From an uncultured Persicobacter sp. (GTDB lineage: Bacteria; Bacteroidota; Bacteroidia; Cytophagales; Cyclobacteriaceae): 63,037 bases of DNA. Below the pieces are notes generated by a model, which ran no database searches, was not told where the DNA came from, and saw nothing but the letters and a program-made list of their open reading frames with translations. The stretch lies in the NCBI GenBank assembly GCA_947498325.1, contig CANMKE010000029.1:1-63037 (forward strand), read 5' to 3'. Both the position numbers and the translations under genes were made by a program. Below, piece by piece: positions 15,638 to 24,688 of this stretch. Position 1 is the stretch's first letter. Each line of letters begins with the position of its first letter.

Positions 15638-17419
15638 TTAGAATTGCGCACATTTGGCTTTCAGCCAGGCTTGTTCTTCCGCATCAAGCAATGGCGAAAG
15701 CACTTCCAACACCTGCTGATGATATGCATTCAGCCACTCAATTTCTTTGGCAGACAACATCGAAACCTCGATCAGTTTTGGTTCAAATGGTGCAAGGGTA
15801 AGGGACTCAAAACCTAAAAACTGCCCGAATTCATTGTTGTAAATTTCCTTCACGGTAATCAGGTTTTCAAGTCGGATACCATAAGCATCCGTTTTGTAGA
15901 ATCCTGGTTCATCAGAAACCACCATCCCGACTTCAAAAGGAGTGCCTCCAGTTACGCCTTTGTTTCCAAAACCTATTGGTCCTTCATGAACATTCAGGAA
16001 GGCGCCCACGCCGTGTCCTGTGCCATGGCCATAGTTCATGCCTTCTGCCCATAATTCATGACGTGCGAGCACATCAATTTGCGGGCCAGCATAACCTGCA
16101 GGAAAAACGATACGCTCTATCCCTATGTGTCCTTTCAACACCAAAGTATAGGCTTTTTTATGTTCAGCCGCAGGCGTTCCGATATAAAATGTTCTGGTGA
16201 TGTCCGTTGTGCCGTCTTTATACTGCCCACCAGAATCAATCAACAACATCCCTTCACCACGCAGGCTTTTGGCTTTTGGGTCTTGTGGTCTGTAATGGAC
16301 AATGGCCCCATTCCCCTGATAACCCACAATCGCTGAAAAACTTTCTCCAACATAGCCGTCCTGTTCCGCCCTGAAGGCTTTTAGGCGTTCTGCACATTGC
16401 GCCTCCGTTTTTCCTTCGGAAGCCGCTACCTCTTCTACCCACTTGTAGAATTTAGTCAGGGCAACGCCATCTTTAATCATCGCATTGCGCATCCCTTTCA
16501 GTTCTGCTTCATTCTTGATCATTTTCAAAAACTGAACAGGAGATGGCGCCACACAAACCTCTTTGCCTTCTTCAAGCAACTCATAATGATGAATAGAGAA
16601 ACGGGCAGGGTCAATCCATAAATGCTCAAAAGTCCCTTTCGACAGCCAGTTAAAAACTGCGGTGTATTCTGCGACCGTTACCGCTGCCTCTTGCAGGTGC
16701 GCATTAACTTCTTCCGTAATTTTCCCTGCTGCGGTATATAAAGTGGCACGATCGGTTTCTATGCTCAAATAGGCATATCCCACAGGATTGCAATCCACAT
16801 CGGCACCACGAAGGTTCAGCATCCAGGCGATTTCATCAAGCGCCTCGACCATCAGGGCGTCGGTTCCTTCAGCCTTCATTTTTGCTCTGATAGCGGTCAG
16901 TTTTTCACTCACCGACTGCCCAGCATACGCCATTGGGTGAATAAAAAAATTGGCTTCAGGCATCTCAGGGCGGTCCTTCCAGATCACTTCAAAAGGATCG
17001 AATTGCGCATTAACACAAATGTCTTTCGTCTCCAGTTGCTCCATCAGGGCCTGATACACATTCAAGGAGAACAATTGTCCGTCGATGCCCACAGTATCCC
17101 CCTTATTGAGGTTTTCAGCAAGGAAATCGATATATTCTGGGGCTCCCTGAACTTTTAACTGGTGTTGCTCAAACTCGCTTTCCGACAATTCTTCCTCCGC
17201 CTGAATCAGGTAGCGGGAGTCCGTCCACAGTCCAGCATGGTTCATCGTTACCACCACGGTACCCGCAGAACCCGTAAAGCCAGAAATCCACTCGCGGCAA
17301 GCAAAACGGTCGGCAATATATTCACTTTGATGGGCATCGTTGGCAGGAACGATGATCGCACTCACGCCAGCAGATTGCATCTCTGAACGTAAAGCTGTTA
17401 ATCTTTCATTTATAATCAT
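15638..17419 (-). CDS. X-Pro aminopeptidase (M24B)
   Basis: This cytosolic metallopeptidase removes an N-terminal residue that precedes proline. At 593 residues it is the long three-domain form (creatinase-like N domain, middle domain, pita-bread catalytic domain). The two metal Asp residues lie in DSGGQYKDGTTDITRTF at about 395-411. The His is in GHGTGHGVGAFLNVHEGP at about 458-475, and the two Glu in DEPGFY (about 498) and GIRLENL (about 514). All are present. There is no signal peptide. The gene is monocistronic with its own terminator and lies next to the proline dehydrogenase gene on the same strand, so it could feed proline-containing peptides into that pathway. That link is an inference. 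Confidence 0.93.
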   Translation of the reverse strand: MIINERLTALRSEMQSAGVSAIIVPANDAHQSEYIADRFACREWISGFTGSAGTVVVTMNHAGLWTDSRYLIQAEEELSESEFEQHQLKVQGAPEYIDFLAENLNKGDTVGIDGQLFSLNVYQALMEQLETKDICVNAQFDPFEVIWKDRPEMPEANFFIHPMAYAGQSVSEKLTAIRAKMKAEGTDALMVEALDEIAWMLNLRGADVDCNPVGYAYLSIETDRATLYTAAGKITEEVNAHLQEAAVTVAEYTAVFNWLSKGTFEHLWIDPARFSIHHYELLEEGKEVCVAPSPVQFLKMIKNEAELKGMRNAMIKDGVALTKFYKWVEEVAASEGKTEAQCAERLKAFRAEQDGYVGESFSAIVGYQGNGAIVHYRPQDPKAKSLRGEGMLLIDSGGQYKDGTTDITRTFYIGTPAAEHKKAYTLVLKGHIGIERIVFPAGYAGPQIDVLARHELWAEGMNYGHGTGHGVGAFLNVHEGPIGFGNKGVTGGTPFEVGMVVSDEPGFYKTDAYGIRLENLITVKEIYNNEFGQFLGFESLTLAPFEPKLIEVSMLSAKEIEWLNAYHQQVLEVLSPLLDAEEQAWLKAKCAQF

Positions 17420-17652
17420 TTCTCTGTTGCGTTTACTCTAATGGCTAATTTAATGCGAATAATTCACGAATCAAGCCCCTGCAGGCGGGAAAATGAACTT
17501 TATATATCAAGAACAGCGGATTCAAGGGGGGATCAAAAATGGCCTTCCAGACCAACACCTACGGCTAAGCTCCCCATACCTGAATGGATTTCGGCTTGGC
17601 ATCAACGGCCTTCTTTTTTGTTGCAGCCCAGTACACACACCCCCATAAAACC

Positions 17653-17678
17653 AAAAATCCCGACCTGTACAGATCGGG
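17653..17678 (-). terminator. Terminator after proline dehydrogenase
   Basis: CCCGA and TCGGG with inner pairs form a hairpin around CCTGTACAGA, and on the minus strand it is followed by TTTTTGG. It lies 45 bases past the proline dehydrogenase stop. The rest of the 300-base gap between this gene and the aminopeptidase start holds nothing recognised. Confidence 0.75.
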
Positions 17679-17722
17679 TTTGTTTTTCAATATAAAAAAG
17701 TAGGTAAGCGTTGGGTAAAAAA

Positions 17723-18904
17723 TTATTTCGCTTTGCGGCGATCGAGTTCTTCCATGATCAGGTTGAGCTCGCGGCTGCTTTGGCCTGCGACGGAGGTGTT
17801 TTCTTCCGCCCTTCGGAATAAATAGGGCATCACCTTCTCTACAGGGCCATAAGGCACATATTTGGCCACATTGTAACCATGATCCGACAAATTATAGGAC
17901 AGGTGGTCGCTCATTCCATATAACTGTGCAAAGCAAACCCGTGGGTCGTGATCTTTCAGGTTGTGGCGCTGCATCAAGTCGATCAACAACTGTGCTGACG
18001 CTTCATTATGCGAACAGGAAATCAGCCCAATACTGTCAAGGTGCTCCATACAGTACCGAAGCCCATCATTATACATATTGTCTGTGGCTTCTTTCGTTGG
18101 GTTGATGGGGTTTTCATAACCATACTTCTGTGCGCGTTCAGCTTCCTTCTCCATATAGGCACCGCGCACCAGCTTTGCTCCAAAATAAGCGCCAGATTCC
18201 TTCACTATTTCGTGCAGGCGGCGCATTCTTTCCACCATGTTTTTTCGGTACATCTGAAAAGTATTGTACACAATCGGACGATCTTGATTATGGGCGACCA
18301 TCATTTCTGTAACCAGGCTATCCACCGCATCCTGATACCAACTGTCCTCAGCATCAATCAAAATGGGCTTTCCTGATTCGGAAGCTGCTCGACACAAACC
18401 ATCGAACCGCTGGCGAATCGCTTTGAAGGATTGCTTCTCCACTTCGTTGAGGGTTTCCTTATTGGAGATCTTGGTCCACAGCGCAACATCCCCCATACCT
18501 GTGGGTTTAAATACACAAAATGGAATTTTATCATTCTCTGCCGCTTCCTCAATGGTCCTGAGCGTTTCCCTATAGGTGGCATCAAAAGCTTCTTCGGTTG
18601 ATTCTCCTTCAACAGAATAGTCTAATATTGTTCCAATTCTATATTTATTTAACTCCTCTATTGTATTTTTACTATCTTGGATCGATTCTCCACCACAGAA
18701 TTGTTTAAAAAGCGTCGCTTTTACTATATTTTTAACGGGTAATCGGAACTTCAATGCTACATTTACAAAAGAAGTTCCTAAATTTACAACTGTGGGATAG
18801 TTGATCGTTTTGAAAAGCATATAACTGCGCCAAAGATCTGTATTTGATTTTGATCTAAAGGCTTTATATGTATCACTAAAATTAACTGGATTTATTTCCA
18901 CCAT
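17723..18904 (-). CDS. Proline dehydrogenase
   Basis: This FAD enzyme oxidises proline to pyrroline-5-carboxylate. The 393-residue single-domain form lacks the aldehyde dehydrogenase half found in PutA fusions. Recognisable barrel segments are FCVFKPTGMGDVALW, PILIDAEDSWYQDAVD, YNTFQMYRKNM, GAKLVRGAYMEKEAERA and the flavin-proximal tail YVPYGPVEKVMPYLFRRAEENTS, where the paired Arg residues bind the proline carboxylate. It is transcribed alone on the minus strand, divergent from the aromatic biosynthesis genes. The opposing enzyme, pyrroline-5-carboxylate reductase, is encoded at 57732 in the same window. Confidence 0.93.
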   Translation of the reverse strand: MVEINPVNFSDTYKAFRSKSNTDLWRSYMLFKTINYPTVVNLGTSFVNVALKFRLPVKNIVKATLFKQFCGGESIQDSKNTIEELNKYRIGTILDYSVEGESTEEAFDATYRETLRTIEEAAENDKIPFCVFKPTGMGDVALWTKISNKETLNEVEKQSFKAIRQRFDGLCRAASESGKPILIDAEDSWYQDAVDSLVTEMMVAHNQDRPIVYNTFQMYRKNMVERMRRLHEIVKESGAYFGAKLVRGAYMEKEAERAQKYGYENPINPTKEATDNMYNDGLRYCMEHLDSIGLISCSHNEASAQLLIDLMQRHNLKDHDPRVCFAQLYGMSDHLSYNLSDHGYNVAKYVPYGPVEKVMPYLFRRAEENTSVAGQSSRELNLIMEELDRRKAK

Positions 18905-18992
18905 ACTTAATTAATTTAGACAATTATATATTTTGATACGTAAAATCAGCCTAATATAGGCGATTTTCTGTATTTTTCAACAACAATACACC

Positions 18993-20081
18993 ATGCAAAT
19001 CGAACGACTTAGTGCTTGGAATGACCAAGGAGATCAGCCATTGATTATTGCTGGACCTTGCTCAGCAGAAACTGAAGAACAATTATTCAACACCGCTACC
19101 GAATTATATAACAACGGAATCAGAATCATCCGTGCAGGTGTTTGGAAACCTCGTACCCGCCCAGGTACTTTTGAAGGTATTGGTGAAGACGCTTTGCAGT
19201 GGATTCAGAATATCAAGAAAAAATTAGATGTTAAATTTGCCATTGAGGTAGCCAACGCGCAACACGTGGAATTGGCATTGAAATATGGCATCGACATTCT
19301 TTGGATTGGTGCACGTTCAACCGTGAACCCTTTTACAATCCAGGAGATTGCCGACGCATTGAAAGGAAACGATGTTCCTGTATTTGTGAAGAATCCATTG
19401 AACCCAGATTTGGCGTTATGGATTGGTGCTTTGGAGCGCCTGAACCAGGCAGGAATTACGAAACTTGGTGCAATTCACCGTGGGTTCTCGACTTCAAAAA
19501 AAGTAAAATACCGCAACTTGCCACAATGGCAGATTGCTTTGGAATTGAAGCGTAAATACCCTGAGATGCCAATGATCTGTGATCCTTCTCACATCGCTGG
19601 TGACCGTGAGTTGATCCAGTCGCTTTCTCAAAAAGCAATGGACTTGGTTTATGATGGCTTGATCATCGAATCGCATATCAATCCTGCAGAGGCTTGGTCT
19701 GATGCTGCTCAGCAGGTAACTCCTGCCGCATTGAAAGAGATTTTGGAATCATTGGTGATCCGTAAATCAAACACGGACAACCCTGAGGTTCAGAACCATT
19801 TGGCAGAGATGCGTGAGCGCATTGATGAGATCGACCGTGAGATTTTCGATACGCTTGCAGAGCGCATGAAAATTGTTGATCAAATTGGTGAGTACAAGAA
19901 AGACAATAAAGTAACGGTATTCCAGGTGAACCGCTACAAAGAAATGATGCAGGCTCGTACTGAGTGGGCAGAAGATTTGAACCTGAATCAGGAATTCATG
20001 GAGAACATCTTCTCATTGATCCACGATGCGGCGATCCGTCGTCAGACATTGATCATGAGCGAAACTGAGAGCAAAGCCTAA
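18993..20081 (+). CDS. Bifunctional DAHP synthase / chorismate mutase
   Basis: The first step of aromatic amino acid synthesis (phosphoenolpyruvate plus erythrose 4-phosphate to DAHP) is fused to chorismate mutase. Residues 1 to about 260 form the type I-beta DAHP synthase barrel: IIAGPCSAET, RAGVWKPRTRPGTFEG, GARSTVNPF, VFVKNPLNPD, GAIHRGFS and MICDPSHIAGDR. Residues about 270-362 are an all-helical AroQ mutase, with MRERIDEIDREIFDTLAERM and the closing IHDAAIRRQ. This fusion is usual in Bacteroidota, where the mutase domain also mediates allosteric control of the synthase. It leads the rightward aro group, but a terminator at 20105 separates it from aroB. Confidence 0.95.
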   Translation: MQIERLSAWNDQGDQPLIIAGPCSAETEEQLFNTATELYNNGIRIIRAGVWKPRTRPGTFEGIGEDALQWIQNIKKKLDVKFAIEVANAQHVELALKYGIDILWIGARSTVNPFTIQEIADALKGNDVPVFVKNPLNPDLALWIGALERLNQAGITKLGAIHRGFSTSKKVKYRNLPQWQIALELKRKYPEMPMICDPSHIAGDRELIQSLSQKAMDLVYDGLIIESHINPAEAWSDAAQQVTPAALKEILESLVIRKSNTDNPEVQNHLAEMRERIDEIDREIFDTLAERMKIVDQIGEYKKDNKVTVFQVNRYKEMMQARTEWAEDLNLNQEFMENIFSLIHDAAIRRQTLIMSETESKA

Positions 20082-20104
20082 GCTGCGCTTACCAAAGATA
20101 AAGA

Positions 20105-20138
20105 GGGTATAGGTTCAGCACCTGTACCCCTTTTTTTT
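20105..20138 (+). terminator. Terminator between DAHP synthase and aroB
   Basis: GGGTATAGGT pairs with ACCTGTACCC around a five-base loop and eight T follow. It lies 24 bases after the DAHP synthase stop and only 22 bases before the aroB start, so it may attenuate or separate expression of the two. Confidence 0.85.
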
Positions 20139-20159
20139 ATCAATAACCTTTTATTGGAT

Positions 20160-21203
20160 ATGTTGCCAAATACCATTGATATCACCTCTGACATACAGCA
20201 AAGTTTAAGGGGATTTTTAGATGCAACGACCTTCAGCCAGCTGGCGGTTCTGGTGGATGAAAACACCAAAGAACACTGCCTCCCGCTGATTCAGCCTGTC
20301 CTTCCTGACAGCACATTAATCATTGAAATCAAAAGCGGCGAAGAGCACAAAAACTTCGGCACCTGCCAGCATATTTGGGAACAAATGACCTCGGCAGCCT
20401 TCGACCGAAAAGCCCTGTTTATTAATTTAGGCGGAGGTGTAATCGGAGATATGGGCGGTTTTTGTGCGGCAACTTACAAACGGGGCATTCGGTTTCTGAA
20501 CTTGCCCACCACCTTGCTTGCGCAGGTTGATGCCAGCGTTGGCGGCAAACTCGGGGTTGATTTTGGGCCATATAAAAATCACATTGGGCTATTTAAAGAG
20601 CCTGAAAGTGTCCTCGTTTTTACCGATTTCACGAAAACACTACCCCCACAGGAGATCCGTTCTGGCTATGCGGAAATCATCAAGCATTGCCTCATCCGTG
20701 ATCAGCATTACTGGCTTGAGATTCAAAAACACGCCCTCGAACAGCAGGACTGGAAGGCGCATGTCGCGCATTCTATCGGGGTAAAATATGCCGTGGTACA
20801 GGAAGACCCTACAGAAAAAGGGCTGCGGAAAATATTAAATTTCGGACATACCATTGGACATGCCGTAGAGAGTCATTTCCTCAATCATGAGCAGGGCCGC
20901 CTGCTTCATGGGGAAGCGGTAGCGATCGGTATGATTGCCGAGGCTTACCTTTCGGCAGAGCAAGGCTACATCAGCAAGGAAAATTTGGCCGAAATTGTGA
21001 ACTACACATTAAAAATTTACGGCAAGGTAGACCTCAGTAATGAGAATTTTAATGTGATTGCAAAACATGCTTTGCAGGATAAAAAAAATGACACGGGAAA
21101 GATCAAAGCCTCGCTGCTATTGGCGGTAGGCGATTGTGGCTTCGATATTGAAATCACCACTGAAGAGATCATTTCTGCCCTAAAATACTATCAAACGCTA
21201 TAA
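20160..21203 (+). CDS. aroB: 3-Dehydroquinate synthase
   Basis: This enzyme converts DAHP to 3-dehydroquinate, step two of the shikimate pathway, using NAD and a divalent metal. The glycine-rich NAD region INLGGGVIGDMGGFCAATY, the segment LPTTLLAQVDASVGGKLGVDF, the metal ligands in the RSGYAEIIKHCLI helix, LNFGHTIGHAVE and HGEAVAIGM are all present. The ATG at 20160 is used; a TTG two codons earlier is possible. The length of 347 residues is normal. It is followed three bases later by aroA, so the two form an operon. Confidence 0.95.
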   Translation: MLPNTIDITSDIQQSLRGFLDATTFSQLAVLVDENTKEHCLPLIQPVLPDSTLIIEIKSGEEHKNFGTCQHIWEQMTSAAFDRKALFINLGGGVIGDMGGFCAATYKRGIRFLNLPTTLLAQVDASVGGKLGVDFGPYKNHIGLFKEPESVLVFTDFTKTLPPQEIRSGYAEIIKHCLIRDQHYWLEIQKHALEQQDWKAHVAHSIGVKYAVVQEDPTEKGLRKILNFGHTIGHAVESHFLNHEQGRLLHGEAVAIGMIAEAYLSAEQGYISKENLAEIVNYTLKIYGKVDLSNENFNVIAKHALQDKKNDTGKIKASLLLAVGDCGFDIEITTEEIISALKYYQTL

Positions 21204-21206
21204 CCT

Positions 21207-22430
21207 ATGCTTTCATTAACCAAGAAGTCGCTGACCAAAGGGGCGACCGTCCCGATGGAAGCCTCCAAGAGTGAGTGCAACCGTGCGCTGGTCATCAATG
21301 CTTTGGCGAAAAAACCTGCCAAACTGAATAACATTTCCAATGCAAGGGATTCACAGACGATGATCCGCCTGCTGCGTGAAGATCAGGAAATCTGGGATGT
21401 CCTTGACGCTGGAACCACCATGCGATTCCTGACGGCATACGCTGCGATAACCAACCGCAAAAAAATCATGACGGGGACTGCCCGCATGCAGGAGCGCCCA
21501 ATTGGAATTTTGGTAGATGCCCTGCGCAGCCTGGGAGCAGATATTGAATACCTGAAAAACGACGGCTTCCCGCCTTTCAAGATCAAAGGTTTTGATCAGC
21601 AAAAAGCCGATACCCTCGAGATGCGCGGCGATACCTCTTCCCAGTATATCTCTGCTATTTTAATGACGGCCCCTTTACTGCCTAAAGGACTGAAATTAAA
21701 CCTCACTGGCGATGTAAACAGTCGTCCGTATATTGAGATGACCATCGATCTGATGCGCCAATTTGGCGTAGAGGTGAAGGAAATCAACGAACGCAGCTTT
21801 GCAATCAGCCCTCAAAGTTATACCGCTTCAGCTTTCTCTGTAGAATCCGACTGGTCGGGAGCCTCCTATTGGTTTTCTGCCGTGGCACTTCAAAAAGACA
21901 GTGAACTATTTTTAAGAGGACTGAAGGAACACTCCACGCAAGGCGACAAGGCCATCATCGAACTGATGAACCCACTTGGGGTATCTGCTCGTTTTGAGGA
22001 GGGTGGTTTACGCATCTGGAACCATGGCGAAGTAACCAAAAACCCTGTGGTTTTTGATTTTAATAAATGCCCTGACCTTGCGCAAACAGTGGCCGTTACT
22101 TGTGCGGCGCTTAATGTTACCGCACACTTCAAAGGCGTGCAGTCGTTGAGAATTAAAGAAACGGACCGCACCCTTGCTTTGCAGGAACAACTGGCCAAAT
22201 TTGGTGTAACGGTGAGCCCAATCAATGACCCTTTCGAGTTTATGATTACACCAAATGCTGATGGTTTCCCTACCAAAATCAAACCCGTGATCAACACCTA
22301 TGAAGATCACCGAATGGCGATGGCCTTTGCGCCTCTTTGCCTTTTGATGGAACTGGAAATTGAAGAAGAGGAAGTGGTGAAAAAATCATATCCTGATTTT
22401 TGGCAAGATCTGGAAAAGGTGACGGTATAA
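21207..22430 (+). CDS. aroA: 3-Phosphoshikimate 1-carboxyvinyltransferase (EPSP synthase)
   Basis: This enzyme transfers the enolpyruvyl group from phosphoenolpyruvate to shikimate 3-phosphate. Residues 17-26 (MEASKSECNR) are the Lys-Ser substrate-binding motif in a slightly altered form. DAGTTMRFLTAYAA matches the family's D-x-G-[TN]-[TS]-x-R-x-L motif, and RGDTSSQYISAI, LRIKETDRTLAL and YEDHRMAMAFAPL are the further signatures. The length of 407 residues is slightly short of the usual 420-430. The gap to aroB is three bases. A multi-stem hairpin ending in T residues follows at 22462. Confidence 0.93.
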   Translation: MLSLTKKSLTKGATVPMEASKSECNRALVINALAKKPAKLNNISNARDSQTMIRLLREDQEIWDVLDAGTTMRFLTAYAAITNRKKIMTGTARMQERPIGILVDALRSLGADIEYLKNDGFPPFKIKGFDQQKADTLEMRGDTSSQYISAILMTAPLLPKGLKLNLTGDVNSRPYIEMTIDLMRQFGVEVKEINERSFAISPQSYTASAFSVESDWSGASYWFSAVALQKDSELFLRGLKEHSTQGDKAIIELMNPLGVSARFEEGGLRIWNHGEVTKNPVVFDFNKCPDLAQTVAVTCAALNVTAHFKGVQSLRIKETDRTLALQEQLAKFGVTVSPINDPFEFMITPNADGFPTKIKPVINTYEDHRMAMAFAPLCLLMELEIEEEEVVKKSYPDFWQDLEKVTV

Positions 22431-22461
22431 ATCCCACTCCGTTTTATTGCTTATTTGCATG

Positions 22462-22540
22462 AAAGTGGCTGATGATCAGTGACAGGCAACAGACAGGGTT
22501 CTCCCTCGATTAGCCGATCACAAATCAACAGCCACTTTTT
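22462..22540 (+). other. Multi-stem hairpin after aroA, terminator-like
   Basis: AAAGTGGCTG pairs perfectly with CAGCCACTTT 57 bases later, closing on T residues. Inside, TGATC can pair with GATCA and GGG with CCC. The long structured interior is unusual for a plain terminator. It may be the aroA terminator or a small structured RNA, and it is the main content of the 190-base gap before the next gene. Confidence 0.45.
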
Positions 22541-22623
22541 CAATTATAGCCGATCTCACTTGTTAATTTTTTTGATTAATTATAGATACATTTGTCTATT
22601 ATTCGCATCATTACAATTACATA

Positions 22624-23454
22624 ATGTGTATTTTTCAAAAAAACAACTTTTTCATCTTATTGATCTGTGTCGCTATTACAGCCTGTAATCAAAAAGCATC
22701 CGAACAATTCTCTGTGCCCAATACGGCTATTTTAAAGCAGCGCATCCTTCCCCCTGAAGGGTTCAAGAGAGCAACACAGCCCAGAGATTCCTGGGGAGAG
22801 TTCCTCGAAAATCTGCCGCTCCAACCAGAGGGCAGCGAAGTGATTCAGTATAATGGCGTTCCTATCAGTAACCAAAACAGCCATATCGCCATCATCAATT
22901 ATGATGTCGGTAAAAGAAACCTCCAACAGTGTGCTGATGCTGTTTTGCGCTTGCGGGCTGAGTATCTATGGAAAACCGACCGTAAAGCCGAAATTGAATT
23001 TAAATTCACCAGTGGGCACAATTTCAAATGGTTGGATTATGCCCAAGGGGTTCGGCCGATTGTCAGTGGCAACAAAGTGAAGTTTAAAAAAACAGCCTCC
23101 GAAAATCATTCTTATCAATCGTTCAGAAAATACCTGGACATTATCTTTATGTATGCGGGGACAATCTCGGTGGAAAGAGATTTAAAAACCGTGAATCGGG
23201 CGCAAGGAAACTATCAAATTGGGGATGTTATTGTGAAGGGCGGAAGTCCTGGCCACGCGGTCATTATCGTTGATCGTGCAAAAAACAGTCAGGGGAAGTT
23301 CGTCTATCTCCTTGCCCAGAGTTATATGCCTGCGCAGTCTATTCATGTGATGGATCAGGGAGGAACCTACGGCCCTTGGTTCGATATTCCTACCGAAGGT
23401 GCATTCCACTCCTCAAGATGGTATTTTACCAATCCAAAAATCCGACGGTTTTAG
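22624..23454 (+). CDS. DUF4846-type lipoprotein
   Basis: This 276-residue lipoprotein has the signal MCIFQKNNFFILLICVAITAC with the lipobox ITAC and acylated Cys21. The mature part, with GSEVIQYNG, AIINYDVGKRNLQQCADAVLRLRAEYLW and GGSPGHAVIIVDRAKNSQGK...LAQSYMPAQSIHV, follows the conserved order of DUF4846, a family of uncharacterised Bacteroidota lipoproteins. The G-H-A-V-I-I-V-D and LAQSYMPAQ segments recall NlpC/P60-like or transglutaminase folds, but a Cys-His-His triad is not obvious. The gene stands alone and shares a bidirectional terminator with the convergent M42 peptidase gene. Confidence 0.82.
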   Translation: MCIFQKNNFFILLICVAITACNQKASEQFSVPNTAILKQRILPPEGFKRATQPRDSWGEFLENLPLQPEGSEVIQYNGVPISNQNSHIAIINYDVGKRNLQQCADAVLRLRAEYLWKTDRKAEIEFKFTSGHNFKWLDYAQGVRPIVSGNKVKFKKTASENHSYQSFRKYLDIIFMYAGTISVERDLKTVNRAQGNYQIGDVIVKGGSPGHAVIIVDRAKNSQGKFVYLLAQSYMPAQSIHVMDQGGTYGPWFDIPTEGAFHSSRWYFTNPKIRRF

Positions 23455-23465
23455 CTTGCGCGAAG

Positions 23466-23496
23466 AAAAAAAGCCCACCATATTGGAGGGCTTTTC
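23466..23496. terminator. Bidirectional terminator
   Basis: AAAAGCCC and GGGCTTTT close a short hairpin between two convergent genes. A-runs and T-runs on the two sides allow it to end transcription from both strands. Confidence 0.8.
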
Positions 23497-23519
23497 TATG
23501 CTCATAAATCACGAAACGA

Positions 23520-24590
23520 TTAACTGAAATATCGGAAATCGTGCTTATCCTCTATCTGTTGCAAAGCGTTAAAAATTAACTGAATAACACTTTCGACATC
23601 ATCTTTGTGCGTCATTTCCACCGTGGTGTGCATATACTTCAACGGAAGGGAAATCAAGGCTGAAACTACCCCGCCATTTGAATAGGCAAAAGCATCGGTA
23701 TCTGTTCCTGTTGATCTTGAAGAAGCCGCACGCTGATAAGCAATATCGTGCTTCTTGGCGGTATCGAATAAAATTTTCAGCAGGTTATTATGCACCGCAG
23801 GCGCAATCGTCAGCACTGGGCCATCGCCCGCACTAAAGTCCCCTTGCTTGATTTTATTGTAAAGTGGCGATTGCGTATCATGGCAAACATCCGTCACAAT
23901 GGCCACATCAGGCTTAATACGGTCAGTAACCATACGTGCGCCGTTGAGGCCTACTTCTTCCTGCACCGCATTCACGATATACAGTCCGAAAGGCAATTTA
24001 ACATTCCCTTCTTTTAATCGACGAGCCACCTCAGCAATCATAAAACCACCAATACGGTTGTCCAGTGCACGGCCACACAAATAACGGTTGTTCAGTTCCG
24101 TCAGGTCCTGATCGAAAGTAACGACCGTCCCTACCTGAATACCAAGTTCATTAACTTCATCTTTACTGTGGGCGCCCACATCAATGGTCAGTTTCTCTGC
24201 ATTTGGCTTAGGCCCCTCTTTTCCTCCACGAACGTGAATTGCTGGCCAGCCGAAAATACCATCAACCACACCATTTTCACCGTGAATTTTCACACGCATC
24301 GAAGGGGCGATTTCAAAATCAGAACCTCCGTTACGGGCAACATACAGGTAGCCTTTATCATCGATATAATTCACATACCAGGCAATTTCATCGGCATGTG
24401 CTTCAATCACGACCTTATATTCTGCCTCAGGATTAACCACCCCGACAACGGTACCGTAATTGTCTACAAAGTACTCGTCGATATACGGTTTAATATAGTC
24501 TAACCAAATTTTCTGACCTGCCACTTCAAAGCCCGTAGGCGCATTGGCATTCAAATAACGATATAAAAAGTCTTGGCTTTTCTGGTCCAT
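23520..24590 (-). CDS. M42-family metallopeptidase (aminopeptidase)
   Basis: This is a di-metal aminopeptidase of the M42 (glutamyl aminopeptidase/tetrahedral TET) family, acting on small cytosolic peptides. Visible metal and catalytic sites are EAHADEIAW (first His), CGRALDNRIGG (bridging Asp), VNAVQEEVGLNGA (the Glu pair), VTDVCHDTQ (Asp) and the C-terminal KYMHTTVEMTHKDDV (last His). The ATG at 24590 (MDQKSQDFLYRYL) is chosen; the 26-codon upstream extension does not match family N-termini. The mature length of 356 residues is normal. The gene is monocistronic, divergent from the MOSC gene. Confidence 0.92.
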   Translation of the reverse strand: MDQKSQDFLYRYLNANAPTGFEVAGQKIWLDYIKPYIDEYFVDNYGTVVGVVNPEAEYKVVIEAHADEIAWYVNYIDDKGYLYVARNGGSDFEIAPSMRVKIHGENGVVDGIFGWPAIHVRGGKEGPKPNAEKLTIDVGAHSKDEVNELGIQVGTVVTFDQDLTELNNRYLCGRALDNRIGGFMIAEVARRLKEGNVKLPFGLYIVNAVQEEVGLNGARMVTDRIKPDVAIVTDVCHDTQSPLYNKIKQGDFSAGDGPVLTIAPAVHNNLLKILFDTAKKHDIAYQRAASSRSTGTDTDAFAYSNGGVVSALISLPLKYMHTTVEMTHKDDVESVIQLIFNALQQIEDKHDFRYFS

Positions 24591-24688
24591 AATCGACACT
24601 TTAGTTTGAATGTATATTTTATTGAGACAATTTAGTGATTCTACGGACCACACACTATATTTGATCATTAATATTAAAAAATAAAATA

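Noticed and set aside
17441-17695. 84-codon plus-strand frame between aminopeptidase and proline dehydrogenase
   Set aside because: The composition is not protein-like, it overlaps a minus-strand terminator, and no ribosome site is seen.
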